A stretch of DNA of 64,000 nucleotides. Origin: Prauserella_A oleivorans. Its GTDB lineage: Bacteria; Actinomycetota; Actinomycetes; Mycobacteriales; Pseudonocardiaceae. The notes beneath the pieces were generated by a model. The model saw only the letters and a program-made list of their open reading frames with translations. It was not told the DNA's origin and did no database searches. The position numbers were made by a program, and so were the translations under genes. The stretch covers positions 1,736,001 to 1,800,000 of the forward strand of contig NZ_JBHUNT010000001.1 of assembly GCF_042685745.1 (NCBI RefSeq), in the 5' to 3' direction. Position 1 is the first letter of the stretch; each line of letters starts with the position of its first letter. This document shows, piece by piece, positions 23,190 through 33,110 of the stretch.

Positions 23190-25292
23190 ATGGCCGTCAG
23201 CACCCCGCCCACGGTTCGCCCGTACCGCCGGTCCGGCGGCCCGGTCGCGACCGCTGCCGCCGGACGAATCGACGGGGACCGAGCGATGCTCTCCCCGGTC
23301 TCCGACGCCAGCGCCGACCGGCCGCCGGCTGGTCGGCCGCGGCGCTGGCGCGCGGGCTGGATGCTGGCGCTGAGCATCGTCGTGCTCCTGGTCGGCGTCC
23401 TCGCGGTCAGCGCGTGGGCCTCGCCCACTGCGCCGCAGCAGCCCCCGCCGCAACCACCGCTGCCGATCCCGACGGTGGATCCGTGCACGCCGGGTTCGCC
23501 GCTGCCGGTCTGCCAACTGCCCGCGCCGACCACCACCAAGCCGCTGCCCACCGCGCCGCTGCCACTCCCGACCGGGGTGCCCGCGCCGACGACATGCAGC
23601 TTCCCCGGCCAGGTCGGCTGCACCTCGTCCACGCCGACCACGACGCCGAGCCAGCCGTGCACGGGTGAGGACTGCATCCCGCAGCCGACCACGCCACCAC
23701 CGAGCACTGGTCCGCAGCAGCCCGGCACGGGCAGCGGCGAGGGCGACTCGGACTGTGGGATCACGGACATCGGGGCCTGCATCACCGAGGCCATCAACGG
23801 CGCGTTCCGCAGCATCGTCGACGCCGCGCTCTCGCCGATCCTGGAATTGATCGGGCACACCGCGCTGTCCACGCCGACGATCAGCGACCTGCCCGGCATC
23901 GGCGAGTTGTGGAACAACTCCTGGGAGCTCGTGGTCGCCGCCTACGGCCTGCTCATCCTCCTCGGCGGCATCCTCGTGATGGGCCACGAGAGCGTCCAGG
24001 CGCGCTACTCGATCAAGGAGATCGGGCCGAGGATCCCGATCGCGTTCATCGCCTCGGCGCTGTCGCTGTTCTTCACCGACAAGCTCATCCGACTGGCCAA
24101 CGGCCTGACCCTGGGCATCCTCGGCGACGGAGTCAACGCGCCCTCACTGGGCAACACCCTCAAGGACGCCGTCGCCGGCATCCAGACCGGCGGACTGTTC
24201 ATCATCCTGGTCGGCCTGGTGCTCGTCGTGGTCGGCCTGGGCCTGCTGGTCGTCTACGTGGTCCGGATCGTCATCACCCTCGTCTTGATCATCTCTGGCC
24301 CCCTGTTCCTGATGTTCCACGCGCTGCCACACACCGACCCGCTGGCTCGCTGGTGGTGGAAGGCGATCACCGCGACGCTGGCGATCCAGGTCGCTCAGGC
24401 CCTGGTGCTGATCACCGCGGTACGTACGTTCCTGTCCGGCGGCGTGAATCTGTTCGGCTCGACGCTGTCCGCGCTCGGCACGCTGGTCGCCGCGATCGCC
24501 CTGTTCTTCATCCTGTTCAAGATCCCGTTCTGGCTGTTGAAGGCGGTCAAGGTCAGCAACGGCCGCTCGTTCCTCGGCGGTCTGGCCCGCGCCTACATCG
24601 CGGCGAAGACCTTCGGCATGGTCGCCGGGAAGACCGGCGCGCTCGGCAAGGTCGGCGGCGCCGTCGGTGCGAAGAGCGGCGGGGGCGGTGGCGGCGGTGG
24701 GGGCCGCGGTGGCGGTGGGTCGGCGGACCCGCCGTGGCCCGCGCAGCCACGCCTCGCGCCCACCCCGGAGATGGTCAACAAGCGGCTCAAGGCGGCCCAT
24801 GACGCCGAGCGCGCCCGCGCGGCCCGCCGGTCGCGGCTGCCGTCGCAGGCGCCGCAGTTCCTGCAGCCCTCACCTCAAGACACCACTCACGACCCCGCCG
24901 TCACCCCGGCGAACCAGGGACCAGCCATGCCTCCTGAGTTCAGTTCCGCACCCACGCCCGCCACGCCGATCTCACCGCCGCGGCGGGGACCTCGGCCCGG
25001 ATCGGCGCCGCAGTTCCAAGCCGCTGGAGGGCCACGTCGACGCGGCGCCACCCCACCGCCGGCCCGCCCGATCCGCACCGCGTCGGTGCCCCCGCAGTTG
25101 CAGTTCCGGCCCGCCACGCCACCCGCGCCGGAGCCGTCGTCGCCACCCAGGTCGGCGTCCGCTCCTGCCGCGCCGGTGTTCCGGCAAGCCCAGCCCAAGC
25201 CGCGCATCGGGGACGCCTACCGGCGTACCCAATCGGTTCCGCCGCCGGTGTTCCGCGCACCGAAACCCGCCCCAGGAGGTGAAGGGAAATGA
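23190..25292 (+). CDS. VirB6/TrbL-like polytopic T4SS membrane protein
   Basis: 700 aa. One membrane segment (about residues 53-76) is followed by a Pro/Thr-rich extracytoplasmic stretch with eight Cys (about 90-200), then a polytopic core of six or more helices (about 245-460; for example GGLFIILVGLVLVVVGLGLLVVYVV), a Gly-rich hinge with a run of about 20 residues of mostly Gly, and a cytosolic Pro/Ala/Arg-rich tail of 200 residues. The core and the position between pilin and PrgI/VirB4 genes indicate the VirB6/TrbL channel. Its stop overlaps the next start by 4 bases. Confidence 0.8.
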   Translation: MAVSTPPTVRPYRRSGGPVATAAAGRIDGDRAMLSPVSDASADRPPAGRPRRWRAGWMLALSIVVLLVGVLAVSAWASPTAPQQPPPQPPLPIPTVDPCTPGSPLPVCQLPAPTTTKPLPTAPLPLPTGVPAPTTCSFPGQVGCTSSTPTTTPSQPCTGEDCIPQPTTPPPSTGPQQPGTGSGEGDSDCGITDIGACITEAINGAFRSIVDAALSPILELIGHTALSTPTISDLPGIGELWNNSWELVVAAYGLLILLGGILVMGHESVQARYSIKEIGPRIPIAFIASALSLFFTDKLIRLANGLTLGILGDGVNAPSLGNTLKDAVAGIQTGGLFIILVGLVLVVVGLGLLVVYVVRIVITLVLIISGPLFLMFHALPHTDPLARWWWKAITATLAIQVAQALVLITAVRTFLSGGVNLFGSTLSALGTLVAAIALFFILFKIPFWLLKAVKVSNGRSFLGGLARAYIAAKTFGMVAGKTGALGKVGGAVGAKSGGGGGGGGGRGGGGSADPPWPAQPRLAPTPEMVNKRLKAAHDAERARAARRSRLPSQAPQFLQPSPQDTTHDPAVTPANQGPAMPPEFSSAPTPATPISPPRRGPRPGSAPQFQAAGGPRRRGATPPPARPIRTASVPPQLQFRPATPPAPEPSSPPRSASAPAAPVFRQAQPKPRIGDAYRRTQSVPPPVFRAPKPAPGGEGK

Positions 25293-26536
25293 GTCAGCCG
25301 GTAAGGATTCCCGCCGACGTCGATCGCGAGGACCGCGTCATCGGTCCGCTGACCGCGCGGCAGCTGCTCATCCTCGCCGTCACCGGGATCGTGCTGTACG
25401 GGGCGTACACGCTCACCCGCGAGTTCGTGCCGCTGGTGGCGTTCCTCATCGTCGCCATCCCGATCGGGGTGACCGCCGCGTTCCTCGCGCTCGGGCAGCG
25501 CGACGGCATTCCCCTCGACCGGTTGGTGCTGGCCGCGCTGCGGCAGCGGTTGAGCCCGCAGCACCGGGTGGCCGCGCCGGAAGGCATCCGGCCCGTCCCC
25601 GAGTGGCTGGGCAGCCAGGTCGCGAACACCAGCAGCACGGGCCGCGCCAAGCGGAAGGACAGCGCGGGCGGCGCGGATGCCGCGGCATCGACGGTCTCGC
25701 CGGCCGCGCTGCGGCTACCCGCCGAAGCGGTCACCGACACCGGTGTCATCGACCTCGGCAAGGACGGCGTCGCCGTGGTCGCGGTCTGCTCCACGATCAA
25801 CTTCGGGCTGCGCACTCCGGCCGAGCAGGAGTCCCTCGTCGCCTCCTTCGGGCGCTACCTGCACAGCTTGACGGCACCGGTGCAGGTGCTGGTGCGGGCG
25901 GAACGGCTGGACCTATCCGGGCAGATCGCCGAGCTCCGCGACCAGGCCGGCGGTCTGCCGCACCCGGCGCTGGAACGGGCGGCGCGCGAGCACGCCGAGT
26001 ACCTCGACCAGCTCGGCCGCGCCACCGATCTGTTGCGCCGTCAGGTGCTGCTGATCCTGCGTGAGCCGCTGCTGACCACGGGGCCAGCCGACGGGCTCGG
26101 CGGCGCCTCACCGCTGGCCGCGTTGACGGCGAAACGCCGGGCCGCCAAGCAGGCCGCCTTGGTCGACGACGCCACCCGGCGCGCGGCCGAAGCCCGGCTG
26201 GTCCGCCGGCTCGGCGAGGCGGTCGAGCTGCTCTCCCCGTCGGGGATCGTGGTCACCCCGCTGGACGCCGGACAGGCCACCGCGGTGCTCGCCGCAGCCT
26301 GCAACCCCGACAGCGTGATCCCGCCGAACTCCGGTCTCGCCGGCTCGGACGAAGTCATCACCACCGCCCCAGACGAGGGCTGGGACGCAGGTGCGTTCGG
26401 CCGCGCAGCGTTCCCTGCCGACGGCGAGTTCGGCGAGGCCGAGGACGCCTGGGACGACGGCCCTGACGACGGCTTCGACGACACCGCCGAGGACCCCGAC
26501 GACTACGCCAACTCCGCGGGGAGGTACCGCCGATGA
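25289..26536 (+). CDS. PrgI-family (VirB3-like) T4SS protein
   Basis: 415 aa. The N-terminus is the PrgI signature: PADVDREDRVIGPLTARQLLI, then two membrane helices (about residues 30-70) and LGQRDGIPLDRLVLAALR. The rest is a soluble domain typical of actinobacterial homologues of SCO6880 type, with VAVCSTINFGLRTPAEQESLV and a long helical region ending in an acidic tail. It precedes VirB4 with a 4-base overlap, equivalent to VirB3 beside or fused to VirB4. Confidence 0.85.
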   Translation: MSQPVRIPADVDREDRVIGPLTARQLLILAVTGIVLYGAYTLTREFVPLVAFLIVAIPIGVTAAFLALGQRDGIPLDRLVLAALRQRLSPQHRVAAPEGIRPVPEWLGSQVANTSSTGRAKRKDSAGGADAAASTVSPAALRLPAEAVTDTGVIDLGKDGVAVVAVCSTINFGLRTPAEQESLVASFGRYLHSLTAPVQVLVRAERLDLSGQIAELRDQAGGLPHPALERAAREHAEYLDQLGRATDLLRRQVLLILREPLLTTGPADGLGGASPLAALTAKRRAAKQAALVDDATRRAAEARLVRRLGEAVELLSPSGIVVTPLDAGQATAVLAAACNPDSVIPPNSGLAGSDEVITTAPDEGWDAGAFGRAAFPADGEFGEAEDAWDDGPDDGFDDTAEDPDDYANSAGRYRR

Positions 26537-28443
26537 AGACCACAGCCAAGCGCCACGGCCGGAAGGCCCAGGCCATGCAGCCGCCGCTCGGGCGGGCCAG
26601 CGCGTTCACCCCGGACGCCATCTCCGTGCGCCCCCGCGCGCTGGAAGTCGGCGGCGAATGGGTCGCCAGCTTCGCCGTCGTCGGCTACCCGCGCGAGGTC
26701 CACCCCGGTTGGTTGCAGCCGCTGCTGACCTACCCCGGACGGGTCGACGTCTCGCTGCACATCGAGCCGATCGACCCGGTCACCGCCGCGAACAGGCTCA
26801 AGAAGCAGCTGTCGAAACTGGAGTCCGGCAGGCGGCACACGAGCGAGAAAGGACGGTTGATCGACCCGCACGTCGAAGCCGCCACCGAGGACGCCTACGA
26901 CCTGTCCGCCCGAGTCGCTCGCGGCGAAGGCAAGCTCTACCGGCTCGGGCTGTACCTGACCGTGCACGCCCCCACCGAGGAAGCCCTCGGCGATGAGGTC
27001 GCGGCGATCCGGTCGCTGGCGGCGTCGCTGCTGCTGGACTGCAAACCGACCACGTACCGCAGCCTGCAGGGCTGGATCACCAGCCTGCCCATGGGCCTCG
27101 ATCTGGTCGGCATGCGCAGGACGTTCGACACCAGTGCGCTGTCCGCGGCGTTCCCGTTCACCTCGCCCGACCTGCCGCCTCCGGACCCGACCTCGGTCGG
27201 TGCACCCAGCGGTGTGCTCTACGGCTTCAACGTCGGCAGCCAGGGCCTCGTGCATCACGACCGGTTCGCTCTGGACAACCACAACAGCGTGATCCTCGGC
27301 CGCTCCGGCGCGGGCAAGAGCTACCTGGTGAAGCTGGAGTTGCTGCGGTCGCTGTACCGCGGGATCGAGATCCACGTCATCGACCCCGAGGACGAATACG
27401 CCCGGCTGGCCGCCGCGGTCGGCGGGACGTACGTGCACCTCGGCGCCGAGCAGGTCCGGCTCAACCCGATGGACCTGCCGATCCACACCCGCCCGGACGG
27501 CCGGCGCACCGCGCCGCGCGACGCGCTCATCCGACGCAGTCTGTTCCTGCACACCGTGATCGCGGTACTGCTCGGCGCTGAGCTCGAAGCGACCGAACGG
27601 GCGGCGCTGGACCGGGCGATCACCGCGACCTATCAGCGCGCCGGGATCACCTCGGATCCGCGGACCTGGACCCGCCCGGCTCCGCTGCTGGCCGACCTCG
27701 CCGAGGTCCTTGCCGACGCCGGAGATCCCGCCGGGGTGGAGCTCGCGGCGCGGCTGCACCCGTACGTCACCGGCGCGTTCTCCGGCCTGTTCTCCGGCCC
27801 GACCTCGACACGCCCCGAAGGGCACCTGGTGGTGTTCTCGCTCCGCGATCTCGCCGACGAACTCAAGCCCATCGGCACGCTGCTCACCCTGGATGCGGTG
27901 TGGCGGCAGGTCTCCAACCCGGCCATCCGCAAGCCCAGGCTGGTCGTGGTCGATGAGGCGTGGTTGCTGATGAAGGAGCCCGCCGGTGCCGAGTTCTTGT
28001 TCCGGATGGCCAAGGCGAGCCGCAAGCAGTGGGCCGGCCTCACGGTCGCCACCCAGGACACCGCGGACGTGCTGGGTTCGGACCTCGGCAAAGCCGTCGT
28101 CGCGAACGCAGCCACGCAGATCCTGCTGCGGCAAGCCTCCCAGGCGATCGACGAGATCACCCGCACCTTCGACCTCTCGCTCGGCGAGCGCCAGTTCCTG
28201 CTCTCCGCCGACCGCGGCCAAGGTCTGCTCAGCACCGGGACGCAGCGGGTGGCGTTCCAGTCCATCGCCTCGCCGGTCGAGCACGAGTTGGTCACGTCCA
28301 ACCCCGCGGAAATCGCCGGGTATTCCGACGCCTCGTCGGGAATCGAGAACTCCTTCGTCGAACTCGGCGCGGACGATACCGCAGGAATTGCGGACTCGTT
28401 CGACGACGGCGACGCGTCGCAGATCGAACTCGACGCCGCCTGA
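26533..28443 (+). CDS. VirB4-like T4SS ATPase
   Basis: 636 aa cytosolic/membrane-associated ATPase powering secretion and pilus biogenesis. Walker A is GRSGAGKS at residues 256-263; Walker B lies in RLVVVDEAW (Asp474); later blocks are ATQDTADVL and RGQGLLST. The N-terminal CagE/VirB4 domain has the pattern LGLYLTVHAPTEEAL and FPFTSPDLPPPDP. The complement strand is open for 651 codons but has no ribosome site or domain. Coupled to PrgI by ATGA overlap. Confidence 0.93.
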   Translation: MKTTAKRHGRKAQAMQPPLGRASAFTPDAISVRPRALEVGGEWVASFAVVGYPREVHPGWLQPLLTYPGRVDVSLHIEPIDPVTAANRLKKQLSKLESGRRHTSEKGRLIDPHVEAATEDAYDLSARVARGEGKLYRLGLYLTVHAPTEEALGDEVAAIRSLAASLLLDCKPTTYRSLQGWITSLPMGLDLVGMRRTFDTSALSAAFPFTSPDLPPPDPTSVGAPSGVLYGFNVGSQGLVHHDRFALDNHNSVILGRSGAGKSYLVKLELLRSLYRGIEIHVIDPEDEYARLAAAVGGTYVHLGAEQVRLNPMDLPIHTRPDGRRTAPRDALIRRSLFLHTVIAVLLGAELEATERAALDRAITATYQRAGITSDPRTWTRPAPLLADLAEVLADAGDPAGVELAARLHPYVTGAFSGLFSGPTSTRPEGHLVVFSLRDLADELKPIGTLLTLDAVWRQVSNPAIRKPRLVVVDEAWLLMKEPAGAEFLFRMAKASRKQWAGLTVATQDTADVLGSDLGKAVVANAATQILLRQASQAIDEITRTFDLSLGERQFLLSADRGQGLLSTGTQRVAFQSIASPVEHELVTSNPAEIAGYSDASSGIENSFVELGADDTAGIADSFDDGDASQIELDAA

Positions 28444-28498
28444 CCGCCTCGCTCGCAAGCGCTAATCCGTTCACATCGAATCGCACCTAGGGGATCCC

Positions 28499-29344
28499 AT
28501 GTCTACGTCATTGCCCATTTCCGCCACTGTTCGCCGGCCCGCTCGGCTGCTGACGCAAAACAGCGAGATGCGTCAGATCGGCGTGTGGAACTGGTCGCTG
28601 CCGGCCTGGGCCGGGCGACTGCCCGATGGTCGTACCTATAACACCTGTCTCAGCGCTGGAATCTGCGCTCAGGCGTGCTACGCGCGGCACGGCACCTACA
28701 CCTGGCCGGTCGTCCGCGCCAAGCACCAGGCGAACCTGATGTACGTCCTCGACGATCTGGCCGGCTGGCAGGCCGCGATGGTCGCCGAACTCGGCGCGGC
28801 CAAGTTCTGCGGCGCGTGGATCAGAATTCACGACAGCGGTGATTTCTTTTCCGACTCCTATCTTCAGGCATGGCTGGATATTTGCCGGGTTCGACCTGAC
28901 ACGAATTTCTACGCCTACACCAAAGAGGTGTCCCGGTTCCGGACGCTGGTCGAGCCTGACCCGCCGCCGAATTTCCTGTGGGTCTACTCGTATGGCGGGA
29001 CACAGGATGTCGCGCTGAATCCTGCCGTCGATCGGGTCGCGGATGTGTTTCCCGACGAGTCCGCGATCGCCGAGGCGGGCTGGGCCTCGCAGGAAGCCAG
29101 CGACCTGCTCGCGGTCCTGGGCCCGCGGCTGGTCGGTGTGCCGGCCAACCGCATTCCCACCTATCTCAAGCGGCTGGCCGGGCGCCGGTTCTCCGAGTGG
29201 CAAGCCGAGGTCGACGCCGACCGCGCCGCCCGCCGAGGCCGCCGGCACCTGCGGCTCGTCGTCGACAACACCCGTCCCGACCAGAGCCAGCAGCCCACGG
29301 CCGAGGCCAGCACGACGCAGGCCGACCAGCCACGCGCTGCGTGA
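28499..29344 (+). CDS. Gp88-family protein within the T4SS operon
   Basis: 281 aa related to the phage Gp88 family of unknown function. It has a Cys-rich block (CLSAGICAQACYARHG), which looks like a metal or Fe-S site, then RIHDSGDFFSDSYLQAWLDIC and FYAYTKEV, conserved in the family, and a basic tail. ATG 28499 follows AGGGGAT closely. Base composition is a little AT-richer than the ATPase genes either side, and the gene is separated from VirB4 by 55 bases and from VirD4 by 49, so it looks like cargo placed inside the operon. Confidence 0.75.
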   Translation: MSTSLPISATVRRPARLLTQNSEMRQIGVWNWSLPAWAGRLPDGRTYNTCLSAGICAQACYARHGTYTWPVVRAKHQANLMYVLDDLAGWQAAMVAELGAAKFCGAWIRIHDSGDFFSDSYLQAWLDICRVRPDTNFYAYTKEVSRFRTLVEPDPPPNFLWVYSYGGTQDVALNPAVDRVADVFPDESAIAEAGWASQEASDLLAVLGPRLVGVPANRIPTYLKRLAGRRFSEWQAEVDADRAARRGRRHLRLVVDNTRPDQSQQPTAEASTTQADQPRAA

Positions 29345-29393
29345 CCGCAGCTCGCGCCCGTCCCGTCGACCGCTTTGCGTGGGGAGGTTCCCG

Positions 29394-31937
29394 ATGTCCT
29401 GGCCAACCACTGCCACACCCCTGTCCGCCCTCGTCCCTCCGCGGGTCGAGCAGGCCGCGGACGGGCTCGCGTCACCGGTCGGCGACTACCTGCGTGACCC
29501 GCTCGGCGCCTTCGAGAACGTGCTGGCGCACCTGCGCGACCTTGCCCTCACGTGGGGCCCGATCGTCGGGCCGGTGCTCGCGGTCGTCGTCACCGCCGCG
29601 GTCGTCGCGCGGCGCCGGTGGCGCCGCCGCTACCACCAGCGCCTGGCCACCGATGCCCGCCTGGTCACCGTGCTCGCGCCACCGACGGTCGACCCCACGG
29701 GCGCGATCACCGTGTGGTCCAACCTCGTCGGCTTGCTGCGTCCCGGTTGGCTGCGCCGCTTCGGCGGGCAGCCGCACCTGGCCTTCGAGCTGACGTTCAC
29801 CGACGACGGTGTGCAGATCCGCCTGTGGGTGCCCGGCCTGGTGCCGCCCGGCATGGTCGAGCGCGCGATCGAGGCCGCCTGGCCCGGCGCGCACACCCGC
29901 ACCACCCTCGCCAAGCCGCCGATCCCGACCACGGCGGCAGCGGGCCGGCGCGTCGAAGCGGCCGGCGGTGAACTGCGGTTGGCCCGCTCGGAGGCGCTGC
30001 CGATCCGCACCGAGCACCCGGCCGACCCGATCCGGGCGATGCTCGGCGCGCCGGTCGGGCTCGGCCCGCACGAGCGGGCTTGCGTGCAGATCCTCGCCCG
30101 CCCCGTCGCCGGCCACCGGGTGACCAAAGCCCGGCGCGCGGCGCGGCGGGTGCACGCGGGCGGGTCGGTCCACCTGGTCGGCCGGCTGCTCGACGCCATC
30201 ACGCCGGGCAAGACCCCGAAGCGGTCGACCAGCACGCGGACACCGGGCCTGGATCGGCAGACCAGCCTGGAGTACGCCGCCCAGGACCGCGCGGTCGTGG
30301 AGAAGCTGCGGGCGAACCAGTTCGAGACCCGCATCCGCTACGCCGTGGCCACCACCGTGCCCGAGGACGTCACCTCGGGCGAGGTCCAGGCGGTGCGGGA
30401 GGTGCTGCGGGGCCGCGGGCACGCGATCGCCTCGGCGTTCGCCGCCTACTCCGAGCACAACTACTACCGCCGGGTTCGGATCCGCCGCGACCCGGTTGCC
30501 GTGTTGGCCGAACGCCGCCTGGGCAAGGGCGACCTGCTGTCGATCCCGGAGCTGGCCGCGATCGCGCACCTGCCGATCGACGAGTCCACACCCGGCCTGC
30601 AGCGGGCCGGCGCGAAAGCTGTGCCGCCCCCGCCGGGCATCGCCACGATCGGCGAGCAGATCAAGCCCCTGGGGCTGTCGGACTCCGGGCACTCTCGCCC
30701 GGTCGGCCTGCACGTCGCCGACGCCCGCCACCACCTGCACATCCTCGGCGCCACCGGCTCAGGCAAGTCCGAGCTGATGGCCCGGATGATCCTGGCCGAC
30801 GCCGAGGCCGGCCGCGGTGTCGTCGTGGTCGACCCGAAGGGCGACCTGGTCAGCGACATCCTCATGCGCCTGCCCGAGGAACTGGGCGAGAAAGTCGTGC
30901 TGTTCGACGCCGACTCCCGAGCCCGCCCGCCGGTGCTCAACCCGTTGGAGGGAGCTGACAAGGCCCGCGCGGTCGACAACCTCGTCAGCATCTTCTCCCG
31001 GATCTACGCCTCCTCGTGGGGGCCGCGCACTGACGACATCCTCCGCGCCGGGCTGCTCACGCTGACCGCGATGCCCGGCACGCCGACCCTGGTCGACCTG
31101 CCCAAGCTGCTCACCGTGCCGGCGTTCCGGCAACGAGCCTGCGACCAGATCGACGACGAGGTCCTCAAGGGCTTCTGGTCCTGGTACGACGACCTGTCCG
31201 AAGCCAGCCGCGCACAAGTGATCGCGCCGCTGATGAACAAAATCCGCGGCTTCCTGCTGCGCCCGTTCGTCCGCGCCGCCATCGCCGGTGGAACGTCCAC
31301 TATGGACATGGACGAGGTGCTCAACACCGGCGGGATCTGCCTGGTGCGCATCGCTCGCGACGCGCTGGGGATGGAAACCGCGCGATTGGTCGGCTCCATC
31401 GTCGTGGCCCGCACTTGGCAAGCGGCCACCCGCCGGGCCCGCGTCCCGCAGCGTCAACGCCGCGACTGTGGGCTGTACGTGGACGAGTGCCACAACTTCT
31501 TGAACTTGGCCTATCCGTTGGAGGACATGCTCGCCGAAGCCCGTGGTTACCGGCTCTCCATGGCGTTGGCGCACCAGTACCTCGGGCAGCTACCGAAGGA
31601 GCTCGAAGAGGGCATCAGCACCAACGCCCGCAGCAAGATCTTCTTCAACGCCAGCCCCGAGGACGCGAAACGACTCTCGCGGCACACCATGCCGCGGCTT
31701 TCTGATCACGACCTGTCCAACCTCGGCGTTTACCACGTCGCCGCCCGGCTCGTCCTGGGTGGCGAGGAAGCACCGCCGTTCACCGCGGTGACCGAGAAGC
31801 TTCCGCCCGCGATTCCCGGACGCGCCAAGGCGATCCGCAAAGCTGCCAGGGTCAACACGCGCCCGCCCGTCACCGACGCCGACGCCGCAACGCGCCACGC
31901 GGATCAGCCCACTGTGGACCCGCGCCGCGCGGCCTGA
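29394..31937 (+). CDS. VirD4/TraG-type coupling protein
   Basis: 847 aa. An N-terminal membrane segment (about residues 50-72, GPIVGPVLAVVVTAAVVA) leads to a soluble domain and the motor: Walker A GATGSGKS at 452-459, Walker B GVVVVDPKGD, further LYVDECHNFLNL and LAHQYLGQLP. It brings relaxosome DNA to the secretion channel. ATG 29394 was chosen for the GGGGAGG site 6-10 bases upstream; the frame extends further back over the Gp88 gene. Length and motif order fit actinobacterial T4SS coupling proteins. Confidence 0.92.
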   Translation: MSWPTTATPLSALVPPRVEQAADGLASPVGDYLRDPLGAFENVLAHLRDLALTWGPIVGPVLAVVVTAAVVARRRWRRRYHQRLATDARLVTVLAPPTVDPTGAITVWSNLVGLLRPGWLRRFGGQPHLAFELTFTDDGVQIRLWVPGLVPPGMVERAIEAAWPGAHTRTTLAKPPIPTTAAAGRRVEAAGGELRLARSEALPIRTEHPADPIRAMLGAPVGLGPHERACVQILARPVAGHRVTKARRAARRVHAGGSVHLVGRLLDAITPGKTPKRSTSTRTPGLDRQTSLEYAAQDRAVVEKLRANQFETRIRYAVATTVPEDVTSGEVQAVREVLRGRGHAIASAFAAYSEHNYYRRVRIRRDPVAVLAERRLGKGDLLSIPELAAIAHLPIDESTPGLQRAGAKAVPPPPGIATIGEQIKPLGLSDSGHSRPVGLHVADARHHLHILGATGSGKSELMARMILADAEAGRGVVVVDPKGDLVSDILMRLPEELGEKVVLFDADSRARPPVLNPLEGADKARAVDNLVSIFSRIYASSWGPRTDDILRAGLLTLTAMPGTPTLVDLPKLLTVPAFRQRACDQIDDEVLKGFWSWYDDLSEASRAQVIAPLMNKIRGFLLRPFVRAAIAGGTSTMDMDEVLNTGGICLVRIARDALGMETARLVGSIVVARTWQAATRRARVPQRQRRDCGLYVDECHNFLNLAYPLEDMLAEARGYRLSMALAHQYLGQLPKELEEGISTNARSKIFFNASPEDAKRLSRHTMPRLSDHDLSNLGVYHVAARLVLGGEEAPPFTAVTEKLPPAIPGRAKAIRKAARVNTRPPVTDADAATRHADQPTVDPRRAA

Positions 31938-32063
31938 CTCGCCGAATCCCGTTTTCCCGCAACGCATGCGGGCTCACTGACTGCGCACGTCCGCTCCGGT
32001 GATGCCCGCATGCGTTGCCCTTCGCCTTCCCCATTCCGGCCAACGCCTGGGAGGTGCCTACCC

Positions 32064-33107
32064 ATGATCTCGAATCCCACGCCTCAGAGGGCATTGCGCG
32101 GGCACATGCCCCAGCGCCCCACACCACGGGCGGCCACCACCGGGGAGCACCATGCCCAGCTCGCCGGGCGGCTCACCCTCCGGGACCGGTGGCTGGCCCG
32201 GATGCTGAACGAACACAAGGTCTTCACCACCCAGCAGATCGTCGAGCTCTGCTACCCGACCATGCGCGCGGCCAACCACCGCCTGCTCGACCTGTTCAAG
32301 TGGCGCGTCGTCGACCGCTTCCAGCCGTTCGTCAGCTCCGGCACCGCCCCGATGCACTACGTGCTCGACATCGCCGGCTCCGTGGCGCTCGCCTACGAGG
32401 ACGGTCTCGACCCCAAACAACTCGGCTATCGCCACGAAGACGCCATCGGCATCGCCCACTCCCTGCGACTCGCGCACACCGTGGGCGTCAACGGCTTCTT
32501 CACGAGCCTCGTCGCACTGAGCCGGGAGCCCGGTGCCCGCGGACGCCTGACCGCGTGGTAGTCCGAACTGCGCTGCGGCCGGCTCTTCGGCGACATGGTC
32601 CGCCCCGACGCCTACGGCCGCTGGCGCGAAGACGGCCACCAAATCGAGTTCTTCCTCGAATTCGACTTCGGCACCGAGGACCTCGGCAAGCTCGGCCGCA
32701 AGCTGCACGGCTACGAAAAGCTCGCCACCGCAACAGGAATCACCACACCCGTCCTGGTGTGGCTGCCCACCAACCGCCGCGAAACCACCGCGCGCAGGGC
32801 GCTCGCCGACGCACTGTCCCAGTTGGACCGGCCCGCGCTCGTGCCTGTAGCCACCAGCGCTGCAGATGTCGCGGGTGTGGCCAGCGAGAACGACCCCGCC
32901 GTCGCCCGGTGGCTGCCGATTACCGGCCCGGCGTCACGACGGCCGGGCCGGCTGCGGCTCGCCGAACTCGCCCAGCTCTGGCCCCACACAGACCCGCCCA
33001 CCACGGCGCCGTCCTCGACCGCGGCCAAGGCCCAGCAGGCGTCCACGGAACTGGCCGCACCGGACCCACTTCCACCACCGCTCCCCACCAGCCGCTTCCG
33101 GAGGTGA
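32064..33107 (+). pseudogene. Replic_Relax-family protein with in-frame amber codon
   Basis: Start ATG 32064 with GGGAGG upstream. The first part (165 codons) has the winged-helix signature of the replication-relaxation family: RLTLRDRWLARMLNEHKVFTTQQIVELCYPT, then RVVDRFQPF. A TAG at 32559-32561 (context GCG TGG TAG TCC) interrupts it; the same frame continues to 33107 with FFLEFDFGTEDLGKL and VLVWLPTNRRE, the expected C-terminal half. A single TGG-to-TAG change explains it. These proteins are thought to act in replication or relaxation of conjugative elements, so its loss would matter for transfer. Confidence 0.8.
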
Positions 33108-33110
33108 CCC

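Noticed and set aside
26503..28458. 651-codon open frame on the minus strand
   Set aside because: Complete antisense of the VirB4 ATPase; no ribosome site, no recognised motif.
28499..29344. Relaxase assignment for the Gp88-family protein
   Set aside because: There is no HUH or other relaxase motif and no conserved tyrosine arrangement; the Cys-rich block and SGDFFSDSY region fit Gp88.
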